A stretch of 44,395 nucleotides of DNA from Nesterenkonia massiliensis (lineage in GTDB: Bacteria > Actinomycetota > Actinomycetes > Actinomycetales > Micrococcaceae), in assembly GCF_000455245.1 (NCBI RefSeq), contig NZ_HG005167.1, positions 82,815-127,209 on the forward strand, in the 5' to 3' direction. Both the position numbers and the translations under genes were made by a program. Below are positions 31,267-40,915 of this stretch, piece by piece. Each line of letters opens with the position of its first letter. Position 1 is the first letter of the stretch. The notes under the pieces were generated by a model. It was not told the DNA's origin, ran no database searches, and saw only the letters and a list, made by a program, of their open reading frames with translations.

Positions 31267-32169
31267 GTGGAGGCCGCTATCGACGCTGTTCTCGGGTTCG
31301 AGCTGCATGGCCTGGGGATTGGGCTGGTGCTGCTCATCCTGGTGGCCGCTGTGTGGGCCGGTGCTATTAATACTGTGGTGGGCTCCGGAACTCTGGTGAC
31401 CTTTCCAGTTCTAGTGGCGATGGGCGTGCCTCCGGTCTCCGCCACGGTGTCCAACGCGATGGGGTTGATTGCGGGGAACTTCACCGGCGCTTGGGGATAC
31501 CGCCGTGAGATCCTGCAAGTGCGTTCTGTGCTTGCGAAGTTGGTGCCGGCGTCCTTTGTGGGAGGTGTGATCGGTGCAGCGCTGCTGATCATGCTGCCGG
31601 AAGAGGTTTTCGGCAAAGTCGCACCGGTGCTGATTCTGGTCTCGCTGTTGATGGTCATCGCCCAGCCGCGACTGGCGGCGTGGATTAAACGACGGAAAAC
31701 AGAAGAAGCAGCTGATCCAGAGACCCCCTCGCCAGGAGATCCTGCCGAGACGGCAGCGCAAAAGGCAGCCGACTCAGTGGGCTGGCCGTTGATAGTCCTG
31801 GTATTCCTTGCCGGCATCTACGGCGGGTACTTCGTGGCGGCCCAGGGCATTCTGCTGATGGGGATCATGGGTATTTTCCTGGCCGCCACCATGCAGCAGG
31901 CCAACGGGGTCAAGAACCTCCTAGTGGCTTTTGTGAACCTCACCGCGGCGATCAGTTACGTAGTGGTGGACTATGTGCTGCGTGATCCGGATGACCGGGT
32001 GATCCTGTGGGGGATTGTGCTGGTGATTGCCGTGGGATCCACTCTGGGTGGTCTCATCGGCGCCTGGGTGGGACGGCGCCTGAGTCCGGTGGTGCTGCGC
32101 AGCATTATCATCGTGCTGGGTCTGGTGGCGCTGGCTGTGATGCTCAATAATCTCTTCGGCATCGTTTGA
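31267..32169 (+). CDS. TauE/SafE (TSUP) family permease
   Basis: The 300-aa integral membrane protein has about eight hydrophobic helices in two halves separated by a charged cytoplasmic loop (about residues 138-172, rich in Glu, Pro and Ala). The N-terminal WAGAINTVVGSGTLVTFPVL and NAMGLIAGN segments are the DUF81/TauE-SafE hallmark, with related motifs in the second half (GGYFVAAQGILLMG). Family members carry sulfite, sulfoacetate or other anions out of the cell; the substrate here is not known. The GTG start follows the ABC ATPase stop by 5 nt without a clear ribosome binding site, which points to translational coupling. Confidence 0.88.
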   Translation: MEAAIDAVLGFELHGLGIGLVLLILVAAVWAGAINTVVGSGTLVTFPVLVAMGVPPVSATVSNAMGLIAGNFTGAWGYRREILQVRSVLAKLVPASFVGGVIGAALLIMLPEEVFGKVAPVLILVSLLMVIAQPRLAAWIKRRKTEEAADPETPSPGDPAETAAQKAADSVGWPLIVLVFLAGIYGGYFVAAQGILLMGIMGIFLAATMQQANGVKNLLVAFVNLTAAISYVVVDYVLRDPDDRVILWGIVLVIAVGSTLGGLIGAWVGRRLSPVVLRSIIIVLGLVALAVMLNNLFGIV

Positions 32170-32171
32170 CC

Positions 32172-32180
32172 TGATATAGT
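32172..32180 (+). promoter_or_regulatory. Extended -10 promoter upstream of rpmE2
   Basis: TGATATAGT contains TATAGT preceded by TGN, an extended -10 element. It lies 85 nt before the L31 gene, immediately after the permease stop. No AT-rich Zur-type palindrome is seen between it and the start. Confidence 0.5.
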
Positions 32181-32265
32181 TGATCGCTGGCACATCTGTG
32201 CCCACGTACTTATTTTCTCCAGCTTCTGGCAAAATCCAGCGGCATACGAAAAGGACACCGAACCC

Positions 32266-32523
32266 ATGAAGTCTGATATCCACCCGACCTACCAGCCGGT
32301 CATCTTCAACGACCTGGCTTCCGGCGAGAAGATCCTCACCCGCACCACTGCCACCTCTGATAAGACGATGGAGTGGGAAGACGGCAACACCTACCCGGTG
32401 ATCGACGTCGAGATCTCGGCTGCTTCACACCCGTTCTACACCGGTAAGCAGCGCATTATGGACTCCGCAGGCCGCGTGGAGCGCTTCAACCAGCGCTTCA
32501 AGGGCTTCGGCGGCAAGGGCTGA
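32266..32523 (+). CDS. rpmE2: 50S ribosomal protein L31, type B (zinc-free)
   Basis: The 85-aa protein starts [16 protein letters not shown] and ends with [24 protein letters not shown], both diagnostic of type B L31. It has no cysteine at all, so it lacks the CxxC zinc ribbon of type A L31. L31 sits at the bridge between ribosomal subunits. Type B paralogues are often induced by zinc shortage through Zur, but I find no Zur box here, so this copy may be the main, constitutive one. AAAGGA stands 10 nt before the ATG. Confidence 0.96.
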   Translation: MKSDIHPTYQPVIFNDLASGEKILTRTTATSDKTMEWEDGNTYPVIDVEISAASHPFYTGKQRIMDSAGRVERFNQRFKGFGGKG

Positions 32524-32568
32524 CCAGCCCTTCCTGGTTCCGATTAGGGACTCAGGCCGCTGGCGTGC

Positions 32569-32574
32569 TAAGCT
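32569..32574 (+). promoter_or_regulatory. -10 element of tRNA-Leu
   Basis: TAAGCT is a good match to an actinobacterial -10 hexamer and lies about 68 nt before the mature tRNA 5' end. No convincing -35 hexamer is visible at the usual distance. Confidence 0.45.
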
Positions 32575-32641
32575 CTCTTGGCCCCACGTTGAGGAATCAA
32601 TGAGGGAATCCCAAGAAAAGCTGCTGATCAGGCGGCCGCTC

Positions 32642-32728
32642 GCGCGGGTGGCGGAATAGGTAGACGCGCTAGCTTGAGGTGCTAGTCCTCACATATCGAG
32701 GGTAGGGGTTCAAGTCCCCTTCCGCGCA
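32642..32728 (+). tRNA. tRNA-Leu (anticodon GAG)
   Basis: The 87-nt gene folds as a class II tRNA. The acceptor arm GCGCGGG pairs with TCCGCGC plus discriminator A at 32728. The D-arm contains TGGCGGAATAGGTAGACGC, and the anticodon stem CTAGC/GCTAG presents GAG at 32676-32678. The long variable arm is CCTC...GAGG, and the T-arm is AGGGG-TTCAAGT-CCCCT. CCA is not encoded. GAG reads CUC and CUU leucine codons. Confidence 0.97.
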
Positions 32729-32735
32729 CGCGAGT

Positions 32736-32786
32736 AAGAAGACCCCGGCTGGGGAGGAGAGATCCTCACCCGACCGGGGTCTTCTT
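32736..32786. terminator. Strong hairpin terminator after tRNA-Leu
   Basis: AAGAAGACCCCGG (32736-32748) pairs perfectly with CCGGGGTCTTCTT (32774-32786). GGG/CCC and GAGGA/TCCTC pair inside, giving a long hairpin. The A-rich left edge and T-rich right edge allow termination in both directions, serving the tRNA and the converging lipoprotein gene. Confidence 0.9.
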
Positions 32787-32811
32787 GTGTCTGGGGGTGC
32801 CCCACCATCAG

Positions 32812-33510
32812 CTACGGAGTCCACGCCGCTCGAGCCTGGGACTGCTGCCACAGGAACTGATTGATCTCGTCCTGGGGCTGACCCGCTTCGGCAAGGGTTG
32901 ACGTCTCAATGCCTTCCCAAACGGAGGCGAACGCCTCCAAGTGCTCCCACTCACCAATCTCGAGGTAGTCGGGATGGCAGTAGGGATCGGGCATCACGCC
33001 CTGTCCATTCCATTCTTGGGGCCAGCCAACAGGCTGGCCACCGGCGTTGTGGGCAGCCTTATGCGCAAGGGAATCGGCGTCATCGCAACGAAGGTGATGG
33101 ACCTCGACGCCAGCGCCTGCTTCGCCGTCGAGGTGCACTATGTTGATTTTCTGGCCGTCCCCGAAAATCTGCTGGCTGGGTCGGAATACTCGATCCTCAG
33201 CGGGCTCGGCTGGGCAAAGGTGAAGAAGATCATCTTCGGTGAACACTGAATCGGCATCGACGAAGACGTCTATCTTGTCTTCCACACACTCGGGAAGTGT
33301 CATCCCCTCGGCCAATTGTGCTTCCACCACCGGAACGGCGGAGGATTCGTTGTCAGGGCTGTGCTCACCGCCGCTGACCTGTGCTGTTGCAGACTCGCTC
33401 GGGGTTGACGTCTGTTCACTATCAGCAGTCGATGCGAAGGCCGAGCAGGAGGTGGCCAGAACGATTACGCCGATGGCACCGACGACGGGCAGCAGGGGAG
33501 TAGAGCGCAT
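32812..33510 (-). CDS. Putative secreted lipoprotein of unknown function
   Basis: I do not recognise the 232-aa protein as a named family. It begins with a short positively charged end and a hydrophobic stretch (residues 5-19), followed by VLATSC with Cys22 as the probable lipidated residue; Ala at -3 makes the lipobox imperfect. A Ser/Thr/Glu-rich linker follows to about residue 60. The mature part is acidic and has four further cysteines (in LPEC, LHLC, LRC and PYC), which suggests two disulfide bonds outside the membrane. It ends with a Trp- and Gln-rich helix. TATAGG lies 8 nt before the ATG on its strand, with no ribosome binding site. It converges on the tRNA terminator. Confidence 0.75.
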   Translation of the reverse strand: MRSTPLLPVVGAIGVIVLATSCSAFASTADSEQTSTPSESATAQVSGGEHSPDNESSAVPVVEAQLAEGMTLPECVEDKIDVFVDADSVFTEDDLLHLCPAEPAEDRVFRPSQQIFGDGQKINIVHLDGEAGAGVEVHHLRCDDADSLAHKAAHNAGGQPVGWPQEWNGQGVMPDPYCHPDYLEIGEWEHLEAFASVWEGIETSTLAEAGQPQDEINQFLWQQSQARAAWTP

Positions 33511-33693
33511 GCCGTGACCCTATACAGCGGCAGAAGGAGTTGACCAGACCCTGCGCCCTGGCTGCTCAGAGGCAAGATCTCAGTGCCGAGCTCATTTTCG
33601 CCAGAGATAGTCGTGCCGCGGTGAGCGGATACTGCGGCTGGGCGATAGAGTAGACGCGGCGCTGACAAAGCACTTTCCAGGAGGCATTTGAGC

Positions 33694-35034
33694 ATGGATC
33701 GACAGCAGGAATTCGTACTGCGCACCATTGAGGAGCGCGATGTCCGCTTCGTGCGCCTCTGGTTCACCGACGTCGTCGGCTCGCTGAAGTCTGTGGCGCT
33801 GGCCCCGGCTGAGGTGGAAGGAGCTTTCAGCGAAGGACTCGGCTTCGACGGCTCCTCCATTGAGGGACTCTCGCGTATCTCGGAGTCTGACATGCTGCTG
33901 AAGCCGGACCCCTCTACTTTCCAGATTCTGCCCTGGCGTGGCGAGGACGAGCCCACATCCCGCATGTTCTGCGATGTGCTCACTCCTGACCAGGAACCTG
34001 CTGCCGGTGACCCCAGGCATGTACTGCGTCGCCAGCTGGACCAGGCTGCGGAAATGGGCTTCACCGTCTACACCCACCCCGAGGTGGAGTTCTACCTGCT
34101 GGACTCAGAACAGCCAGATGCGCATGGACAGCTGCACCCGGCTGACCGGGCCGGCTACTTCGACCACCTGACCGGATCGGTCTCTCAGGATCTGCGACGT
34201 CACACGGTGAATATGCTCGAAGCCGTGGGCATCTCCGTAGAGTTCAGCCACAATGAGGTGGGCCCGGGGCAGAACGAGATCGACCTGCGATACGCAGATG
34301 CCCTCACCATGGCGGATAACATCATGACCTTCCGCACCATCGTCAAAGAAGTGGCCCTGCAGCACGGCAAATTCGCGACGTTCATGCCGAAACCCTTCTC
34401 TGAGCATCCTGGTTCGGCGATGCACACCCATTTCAGCCTCTTCGAAGGCGACTCCAACGCGTTCTACGCCCCCAATGCGGAGTTCAACCTCTCCACTACG
34501 GCCCGCCAGTTCATTGCCGGCGTTCTGCTTCACGCACCAGAGATCACCGCTGTCACCAACCAGTTCGTGAACTCCTATAAGCGGCTCTGGGGCGGGGGAG
34601 AGGCCCCCAGCCATGTCTCCTGGGGTCATAACAATCGTTCAGCGCTGATGCGCGTACCGCTGTACAAGCCGACTAAGGGCGGCTCCGCACGTATTGAGTT
34701 CCGCGGTATCGACTCTGCAGCCAACCCCTATCTGGCCTATGCGGCGGTCATCGGCGCTGGTCTTAAGGGCATCCGGGAAGGCTATGAACTCGGTGAGGCA
34801 GTGACCGAGGACGTCTGGGCGCTGACCACCGCCGAGCGCAAAGCCCTGGGCATCAATCCGCTCCCGGGCACCCTGCACGAGGCCCTCCGTCAGATGGAGG
34901 AGTCCGAGCTGGTGGCAGAGATCCTCGGGGAGCAGCTCTTCGAGATCTTCCTGCGCAATAAGCGGCAGGAATGGGACGCCTACCGGGTCAATGTCTCTCC
35001 CTTTGAGGTCAGCCAGTACCTCGGGGCTGTCTAA
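33694..35034 (+). CDS. glnA2: Glutamine synthetase type I, GlnA2-like
   Basis: The 446-aa protein has the length and sequence type of actinobacterial GlnA2. Glutamine synthetase motifs are FDGSSIEG near residue 53, PEVEFYL for metal-binding Glu residues, KPFSEHPGSAMHTHFSL for the ATP region, and NNRSALMRVP. The adenylylation loop reads EDVWALTTAERK, with no tyrosine at the site present in GlnA1, so GlnE should not modify it. In-frame TTG at 33688 is too close to AGGAGG; the ATG at 33694 has it 9 nt upstream. TAGAGT at 33646-33651 is a possible -10. glnE follows after 52 nt in the same direction. Some GlnA2-like enzymes may have other roles, such as polyamine use. Confidence 0.93.
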   Translation: MDRQQEFVLRTIEERDVRFVRLWFTDVVGSLKSVALAPAEVEGAFSEGLGFDGSSIEGLSRISESDMLLKPDPSTFQILPWRGEDEPTSRMFCDVLTPDQEPAAGDPRHVLRRQLDQAAEMGFTVYTHPEVEFYLLDSEQPDAHGQLHPADRAGYFDHLTGSVSQDLRRHTVNMLEAVGISVEFSHNEVGPGQNEIDLRYADALTMADNIMTFRTIVKEVALQHGKFATFMPKPFSEHPGSAMHTHFSLFEGDSNAFYAPNAEFNLSTTARQFIAGVLLHAPEITAVTNQFVNSYKRLWGGGEAPSHVSWGHNNRSALMRVPLYKPTKGGSARIEFRGIDSAANPYLAYAAVIGAGLKGIREGYELGEAVTEDVWALTTAERKALGINPLPGTLHEALRQMEESELVAEILGEQLFEIFLRNKRQEWDAYRVNVSPFEVSQYLGAV

Positions 35035-35086
35035 CCACGGCGGGTCAGCAAGTGGCAGCACATAGGCTGCGGCAGAAAAGGACTCC

Positions 35087-38000
35087 TTGAGCACCAGCAC
35101 TGTTTCAGCACGTGACCTGATCGCGGCAGGCTTTCAGGAGCTTGAACGCGCTAAGACCTTCCTGTGCGACAAACAGCTTCAGGATTTCAACACCGATGCC
35201 CTGATCACCACGCTGCGCCATGCCCCGCAGCCGGATCAAGCGCTTCTGCTCCTGATCCGGCTCCTCGAGCGGGCACCGCAGATCCGCCGCCTCTTCGCGG
35301 ACGACGACGGCGAGGTCTATCCTGAAGCGCTCCCGCTGGCCCGTCTGCTTGGGGCTTCGGAAGCGCTCACGGAGTTTCTCATCCGGCATCCGGAGAACAC
35401 CGACGTCCTCTTCGAGGACTATTCCGCAGAGCCGGCGGAGGTCTCGTCGTCCACATTGCGCACCACGATGCTGACCGCGGCTGGAGCCGACCCGCAAGCC
35501 CCTGGGAATCCGCTCGCCAGACTCAGCGAAGATTTCACCGCCACCGAGGCAGCCTGCCAGGTACGGGTGGCCTACCGCCGTGAGATCACCCGGCTGGCGC
35601 TGCGTGACTTGTGCGCCGCGGATCCATTGGCCTATCAGCCGGCAGTCTCACGTCAGCTCGCCGACGCCGCCTCAGCCGCCATTGAGGCAGGTCTGGCGAT
35701 TTCACGCGCGCACCTGCAGCAGCGTCGACCCTCAGCTGAACGGGTCGATCTGGCCGTGATCGGCATGGGCAAATGCGGTGCCCGGGAACTGAATTACATC
35801 TCCGATGTGGATGTGGTTTTTGTGCACCGGGCACCCGAGGAGATGGACGACACTGAAGGGCTGAACTGCGCCGCCGCACTGGCCAGCGGTATCTCCCAGG
35901 CCCTGGGGGCATCCCACGGGGAGCCCGCACTCTGGGAGATTGATGCGAATCTGCGGCCCGAGGGGAAGGACGGGCCGCTCTCACGCACGCTAGCCTCCCA
36001 CCAGGAGTACTATCGCCGCTGGGCCCACGGTTGGGAGTTCCAAGCGCTGCTGAAAGCACGCCCTATTGCTGGCAGCCCTGAGCTGGGACAGCAGTATATG
36101 GACAGCATCTGGCCGCTGGTCTGGCAGTCCTCCGCTCGGGAGGGTTTTGTGGAGGACGCTCAGGGCATGCGGCGGCGAGTGTTCGAGAATATACCCGCAG
36201 GACAGGCGCATCGGGAGATCAAACTGGGCCGCGGTGGACTGCGTGACATCGAGTTCACCGTTCAGCTGCTGCAGCTGGTGCACGGCCGGGTAGATGAGAA
36301 CCTGCACGTGCGAGACACCCTCAGCGCTATCACGGCCCTGGCCGAGGGCGAATACATGTCCAGTAAGGACGCGGAGGCCATGTCGCGGTGCTACCGGCAG
36401 CTGCGCCTCTACGAGCACCGCATTCAGATGACGCATATGCGCCGCACCCACCTCATGCCGGAAAAAGAGGACCAACTGCGCGCCCTTGCGCAAGCCAGCC
36501 GTCCACCAGGCGAGCTTCGACGTCCAGCGCCAGATGAAGTCCTCGACGCCTGGCGGAAAGTGGTTCGTGAGGTCTCCACCTTCCATGAAAAGATCTTCTA
36601 CCGCCCACTGCTGTCCACCACAGCCGTGCTTTCCGACGACGATGTGCGGCTCTCCGCTGAGGCCGCACAAGCGCGCCTGATGGCACTGGGGTACCGCGAC
36701 GCGGCAGGGGCGATGCGGCACATCAATGCCCTGACCCAGGGTGTGGCCCGGCGCGCTACGCTGCAGAAGCGGATCTTGCCGGCCATGCTGGGCTGGTTCG
36801 CCGAAGGAGTCGATCCCGATGCCGGACTTTTGGCCTTCCGGCGGCTGAGCGAATCCCTGGGCACGAGCCCGTGGTATCTGACGATGCTTCGGGACTCGTC
36901 CATGGCGGCAGAGCGGCTGTGCCACATTCTCTCCAGTTCGAAGCTGATCTCTCAGATGCTGGAGCACTCTCCAGAGTCCACTAGATGGTTGGGCGACGAC
37001 GACGCCCTGAAGCCCCGCAGTTTTGAGACGCTCTGGGCGGAGGTCCAGAACGCGATCGCGCGCCATGACGGCGAAACTGCCACAGCGGTGCGGCTGGCCC
37101 GGTTGGTCCGTCAGCGCGAGATGCTGAGAACGGCAGTGGCAGATGCCTCAGGGCTGTTGCAGCTGGAGGAGGTCGGGGAGGCTCTCTCCTTGGCTGATCG
37201 AGTCGCCACCCTGGGAGCGCTGAGGGTCGCCGAGAACGAGATTTTCGAAGCCGAAGGTCAGAAGATTGATTTTCTGGTGGTCGCCATGGGGCGCCAAGGT
37301 GGTCGAGAAATCACCTACGGCTCGGACTTGGATGCGCTGTACGTACACCGTGCCCGGCCGGATGTCTCAACGGCAGAAGCCGACCAACAGGCGCAGAAGC
37401 TCGCCCAGCGCCTCTCAGCGTTACTGTCGAAACCGATCCGACCAGCGGTGAAGGGAGAGTTCCCGCTGCAGATTGACGCTGATCTGCGTCCCGAGGGGAG
37501 AAAGGGGCTGCTGACGCGGTCTCTGGAGTCCTACCGGGAGTATTACCGGCGCTGGATGGCAGTCTGGGAGCGGCAAGCACTGCTCAGGGCCCGGCCGCTT
37601 GCCGGTAGTGACGCCCTGTCCGCTGACTTTATGGAACTGGTGGACTCCATCCGTTACGGTGAGCCACCCGACTCCGCGCAGATCCGGGAGATTCGGCGCA
37701 TCAAAGCCCGTGTGGAATCCGAGCGGCTGCCGCGCGGGGCTGATCCGGCGCGCCACGTGAAACTCGGACGCGGAGGCTTAAGCGACGTCGAGTGGCTGGT
37801 TCAGCTGATGCAGCTTCAGCACGGACATGAGGAGAAGCTCTTGCGCACCACCTCCACACTTACGGCATTGAACGGACTGGTAGACCGGCAGCTGATGAGC
37901 CCGGTTGACGCTGCCGTACTGGCTGATGCTTGGACACTGTGCAGCCGGGTTCGTGCTGCCATCATGGTGTGGAGCGGCAAGACCTCTGATGTCCTGCCCG

Positions 38001-38137
38001 CGGCCCGGCGTGACCTTGAAGCGATTTCCCGCTGGTGCGGATACGACGCCGGGCACGCGTCAGCATTCGAAGAGGACTATCTGCGAACCACCCGGCGCAG
38101 CCGGCAGGTCTTCGAGCGGCTGTTCTACGAGACCTGA
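35087..38137 (+). CDS. glnE: Glutamine synthetase adenylyltransferase/deadenylase
   Basis: GlnE attaches and removes AMP on a tyrosine of GlnA1 to switch glutamine synthetase off and on. The 1016-aa protein has two nucleotidyltransferase domains. The N-terminal one carries [20 protein letters not shown] (about residues 225-244) and the C-terminal one [20 protein letters not shown] (about 731-750), both with the G-S/D-x-D-x-D metal site. Linker helical regions and repeated [11 protein letters not shown] motifs also match. The start is a TTG with AAAGGA 5 nt upstream; no other start is near. Its 3' end overlaps the convergent LLM gene by 13 bp. TAGGCT at 35063-35068 may be a promoter element. 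Confidence 0.96.
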   Translation: MSTSTVSARDLIAAGFQELERAKTFLCDKQLQDFNTDALITTLRHAPQPDQALLLLIRLLERAPQIRRLFADDDGEVYPEALPLARLLGASEALTEFLIRHPENTDVLFEDYSAEPAEVSSSTLRTTMLTAAGADPQAPGNPLARLSEDFTATEAACQVRVAYRREITRLALRDLCAADPLAYQPAVSRQLADAASAAIEAGLAISRAHLQQRRPSAERVDLAVIGMGKCGARELNYISDVDVVFVHRAPEEMDDTEGLNCAAALASGISQALGASHGEPALWEIDANLRPEGKDGPLSRTLASHQEYYRRWAHGWEFQALLKARPIAGSPELGQQYMDSIWPLVWQSSAREGFVEDAQGMRRRVFENIPAGQAHREIKLGRGGLRDIEFTVQLLQLVHGRVDENLHVRDTLSAITALAEGEYMSSKDAEAMSRCYRQLRLYEHRIQMTHMRRTHLMPEKEDQLRALAQASRPPGELRRPAPDEVLDAWRKVVREVSTFHEKIFYRPLLSTTAVLSDDDVRLSAEAAQARLMALGYRDAAGAMRHINALTQGVARRATLQKRILPAMLGWFAEGVDPDAGLLAFRRLSESLGTSPWYLTMLRDSSMAAERLCHILSSSKLISQMLEHSPESTRWLGDDDALKPRSFETLWAEVQNAIARHDGETATAVRLARLVRQREMLRTAVADASGLLQLEEVGEALSLADRVATLGALRVAENEIFEAEGQKIDFLVVAMGRQGGREITYGSDLDALYVHRARPDVSTAEADQQAQKLAQRLSALLSKPIRPAVKGEFPLQIDADLRPEGRKGLLTRSLESYREYYRRWMAVWERQALLRARPLAGSDALSADFMELVDSIRYGEPPDSAQIREIRRIKARVESERLPRGADPARHVKLGRGGLSDVEWLVQLMQLQHGHEEKLLRTTSTLTALNGLVDRQLMSPVDAAVLADAWTLCSRVRAAIMVWSGKTSDVLPAARRDLEAISRWCGYDAGHASAFEEDYLRTTRRSRQVFERLFYET

Positions 38138-39150
38138 GCTGCAGGTGCCGTGACTCCTTCAGGGGCCAGCAGCTGCAGCGTCCGGTGCTGGACCTCCTCA
38201 TCAGGAGCGAGATTCACCAGCATCAACTCATCGGCTGCCACCGAGTCAGCGAACTCGTTGAGCCAGGTGGTGACTTCTTCTCGTGTTCCAGCAGCGGTCT
38301 TGGAGAGCATAGTGAGTACCTGCTGACCGGCAGGATGATCGCGCAGCATCGCGACGTCGTCGTCGGTCAATGGTTTGTTCCGGCCCAGCATGGATTTGAT
38401 CCAGCCATCCTCGGCTCGACGCCGCTGTGTGCGAGCCAGCTCGCCGTCGTCATGGGCGATGACATTGGCAGCCGCAATGAAATGCGGTGTGGCATCCGGA
38501 CCCGCCAATGACTGGGTGGCATCGAAGTGCTCACGGTAGGTGTGAGCCGCGTGCTCAAGCATCTGCGGGGCGAAATGAGAGGCGAAAGCGTAGGGGAGAC
38601 CCAGCTTGGCTGCCAGCTGCGCGCCGAAGAGCGATGATCCCAGGATGAACATGGGCACGTCAGTGCGCCAGCCCGGATAGGCGTTGACCCCCGGGATACG
38701 AGAGTAGCCGGTGAGATAGCCATTGAGCTCCATGACATCGGACTGGAACCGATCCGCCTCGGTGCCGTCGCGGCGCAGGGCTCGCATGGTCGCCCCATCA
38801 GTGCCCGGGGCACGGCCCAGACCCAGATCAATGCGTCCCGGATAAAGAGTCTCCAGTGTGCCGAACTGCTCGGCGATCACCAGCGGGGCATGGTTGGGGA
38901 GCATAATGCCGCCGGCACCTACACGGATGCGTGAGGTCTGGGAGGCGATGTGCTGGATCAGCAGCGAGGTCGCCGAGGACGCCACATGGGGCATGTTGTG
39001 GTGTTCAGCGAACCACAGCCGGGTATAACCCAACTGATCGGCAGATTGTGCGAGCCGGACGCTTCGAGCGATGCCATCGGCGATGCTGCTGCCTTCGCTG
39101 ACGCGCGCGAGATCCAGCACAGAGAGGGGGCGGGAGACTGAGTCGGTCAT
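38125..39150 (-). CDS. LLM-class flavin-dependent oxidoreductase
   Basis: The 341-aa protein belongs to the luciferase-like monooxygenase group with a (beta/alpha)8 barrel, close to the MsnO8/'alkanal monooxygenase-like' family. Diagnostic segments are [43 protein letters not shown] and [14 protein letters not shown]. Such enzymes use FMN or F420; the substrate is unknown. A TTG at 39162 adds four residues, but the ATG at 39150 fits homologues. No ribosome binding site is obvious. The last 13 bases overlap the glnE end on the other strand, without a terminator between them. Confidence 0.9.
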   Translation of the reverse strand: MTDSVSRPLSVLDLARVSEGSSIADGIARSVRLAQSADQLGYTRLWFAEHHNMPHVASSATSLLIQHIASQTSRIRVGAGGIMLPNHAPLVIAEQFGTLETLYPGRIDLGLGRAPGTDGATMRALRRDGTEADRFQSDVMELNGYLTGYSRIPGVNAYPGWRTDVPMFILGSSLFGAQLAAKLGLPYAFASHFAPQMLEHAAHTYREHFDATQSLAGPDATPHFIAAANVIAHDDGELARTQRRRAEDGWIKSMLGRNKPLTDDDVAMLRDHPAGQQVLTMLSKTAAGTREEVTTWLNEFADSVAADELMLVNLAPDEEVQHRTLQLLAPEGVTAPAAQVS

Positions 39151-39303
39151 ATTCAGTGGCAACGCCAGGCGGCGTCGTTCTCATCCCACATATCAGCGTG
39201 AGTAATTCCACGTCTGCGGGCTAGTCGCATTCCGCGGGCACAGGTCGACAGGGCACTCCAGCGGTTGGGGGAGACGAACAATGGCCGTGTGCCGGTGGTA
39301 ATA

Positions 39304-39338
39304 GTTGAGCCCGCACCTGAATCAGGTACGGGCTCAAC
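39304..39338 (-). terminator. Terminator after glnA1
   Basis: GTTGAGCCCG (39304-39313) pairs with CGGGCTCAAC (39329-39338), and ACCT/AGGT pairs inside, giving a near-continuous stem with a 5-nt loop. It lies 34 nt after the glnA1 stop. The rest of the 222-nt gap to the LLM gene shows nothing else I can identify. Confidence 0.85.
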
Positions 39339-39372
39339 CACATGGTCGGTCTCGATCAGACTGCGCAGTCGA

Positions 39373-40803
39373 TCAGACCGAGAAGTACAGCTCGAACTCG
39401 TAGGGGTTCGGGCGCAGGTTCAGCGGGGCGATCTCTTCCTCGCGCTTGTACTCGATCCACGCCTGGATCAGTTCCTCGGTGAATACACCGCCTTCGAGCA
39501 GGAACTCGTGATCAGCCTCGAGTGCTTCCAGCGCCTCGTCCAGAGAACCGGGAGCCTGCGGGATGTCCTTGAGCTCCTCGGCGGGCAGCTCGTAGAGGTC
39601 CTTATCCACTGGTTCGTGGGGCTCGATGCGGTTCTTGATGCCGTCCAGGCCGGCCATCAGCATGGCGGCGAAGGCCAGGTACGGGTTGCCGGAGGCGTCA
39701 GGCGCACGGAATTCGATGCGCTTGGCCTTCGGGTTGGAACCGGTGATGGGGATGCGGATCGCGGCAGAGCGGTTGCCCTGCGAGTAGACCAGGGAGACCG
39801 GGGCCTCGTAGCCCTTGACCAGGCGCTTGTAGGAGTTCACCGTGGGGTTGGTGAACGCCAGCAGAGCATGGGCGTGCTTGAGGATGCCGCCGATGTACCA
39901 GCGTGCGGTATCAGAGAGGTTGGCGTAGCCAGTCTCGGAGTAGAACAGCGGATCTCCGTCTGACCACAGGGACTGGTGGACGTGCATGCCCGAGCCGTTC
40001 TCTTCGAAGACGGGCTTAGGCATGAAGGTGGCAACCAGACCGAACTGGTCAGCAGTGTTCTTCACCACGTACTTGAACTTCTGGATGTCATCGGCAGCCA
40101 GGGTCAGAGTGTTGAACTTGTAGTTGATCTCCTGCTGGCCGGGACCAGCCACCTCGTGGTGGGACCGCTCTACGGAGAGACCTGCGCGCTCCAGCGCCAG
40201 GACGATCTCGTCACGGACTTCAGCGGTCTTGTCCTGTGGGGAGACGGGGTAGTAGCCGCCCTTATGGGCCAGCTTGTGAGCGTCAGATACGCCGTCGAAC
40301 TCACGGGAGTTCTCATTGCCCCAGGTGGCCTCGCGTGCCGTCAGGGAGTAGAAGGACTCCTGGGGGCTGGACTTGAAGGACACGGAGTCAAACAGGAAGA
40401 ACTCGGCTTCTGGGCCGAAGAAAGCAGTATCAGCGATACCCGAGGATGCCAGGTACTGCTCGGCCTTCTGAGCCACGCCGCGCGGGTCGCGGCCATAGGG
40501 CTCACCGGTGCGGGGGTTGATGATGGAGAACGTCATGACCAGGGTCTTGGCCACGCGGTACTCGTCAATAAACGCGGTGGAGGGATCCGGGATCAGCTGC
40601 ATATCGGAATCCTGGATGCCCTGGAATCCGCGGATGGAGGAGCCGTCGAAGAGCTGGCCGTTCTCGAAGAAGTCGAGGTCCACGGTGTGGGCGGGAACGT
40701 TGAAGTGGTGCTGGAGACCGGGAAGATCCGTGAACCGGATGTCAACGAACTTGACGTCCTCTTCCTCGATGAACTTCAGAACTTCTTCAGGGCTGGAAAA
40801 CAT
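39373..40803 (-). CDS. glnA: Glutamine synthetase type I, adenylylation-regulated (GlnA1)
   Basis: The 476-aa enzyme makes glutamine from glutamate, ammonia and ATP and has the usual GSI-beta length. It contains FDGSSIRGF near residue 46, [26 protein letters not shown] and [10 protein letters not shown]. The adenylylation site is visible as DLYELPAEE with Tyr404 (codon at 39592-39594), so the neighbouring GlnE can regulate it. The frame opens at 40893, but the ATG at 40803 has GAGGAG 10 nt upstream and begins the conserved [12 protein letters not shown]. Upstream lies a tandem GlnR-type operator, so transcription is probably nitrogen-controlled as well. A hairpin terminator follows. Confidence 0.97.
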   Translation of the reverse strand: MFSSPEEVLKFIEEEDVKFVDIRFTDLPGLQHHFNVPAHTVDLDFFENGQLFDGSSIRGFQGIQDSDMQLIPDPSTAFIDEYRVAKTLVMTFSIINPRTGEPYGRDPRGVAQKAEQYLASSGIADTAFFGPEAEFFLFDSVSFKSSPQESFYSLTAREATWGNENSREFDGVSDAHKLAHKGGYYPVSPQDKTAEVRDEIVLALERAGLSVERSHHEVAGPGQQEINYKFNTLTLAADDIQKFKYVVKNTADQFGLVATFMPKPVFEENGSGMHVHQSLWSDGDPLFYSETGYANLSDTARWYIGGILKHAHALLAFTNPTVNSYKRLVKGYEAPVSLVYSQGNRSAAIRIPITGSNPKAKRIEFRAPDASGNPYLAFAAMLMAGLDGIKNRIEPHEPVDKDLYELPAEELKDIPQAPGSLDEALEALEADHEFLLEGGVFTEELIQAWIEYKREEEIAPLNLRPNPYEFELYFSV

Positions 40804-40898
40804 TGCGTCCGTGCTCCTCATCTGAGTGACTTTTACTGTGAGCCGCAGCGATTCCCTAGGCGGGGACGTGCCGGGTAAAGCGGCGGCGCTCACCCCTC

Positions 40899-40904
40899 AC
40901 CCTA
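40899..40904 (-). promoter_or_regulatory. -10 element of glnA1
   Basis: On the minus strand TAGGGT lies 11 nt downstream of the GlnR-type operator and 95 nt before the ATG. The operator then covers the -35 region, the usual place for an activator such as GlnR. Confidence 0.5.
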
Positions 40905-40915
40905 CCGACACTGCG

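Noticed and set aside
32181-32265. Zur operator before rpmE2
   Set aside because: I looked for an AT-rich palindrome of the TGAAAATGATTTTCA type and found none.
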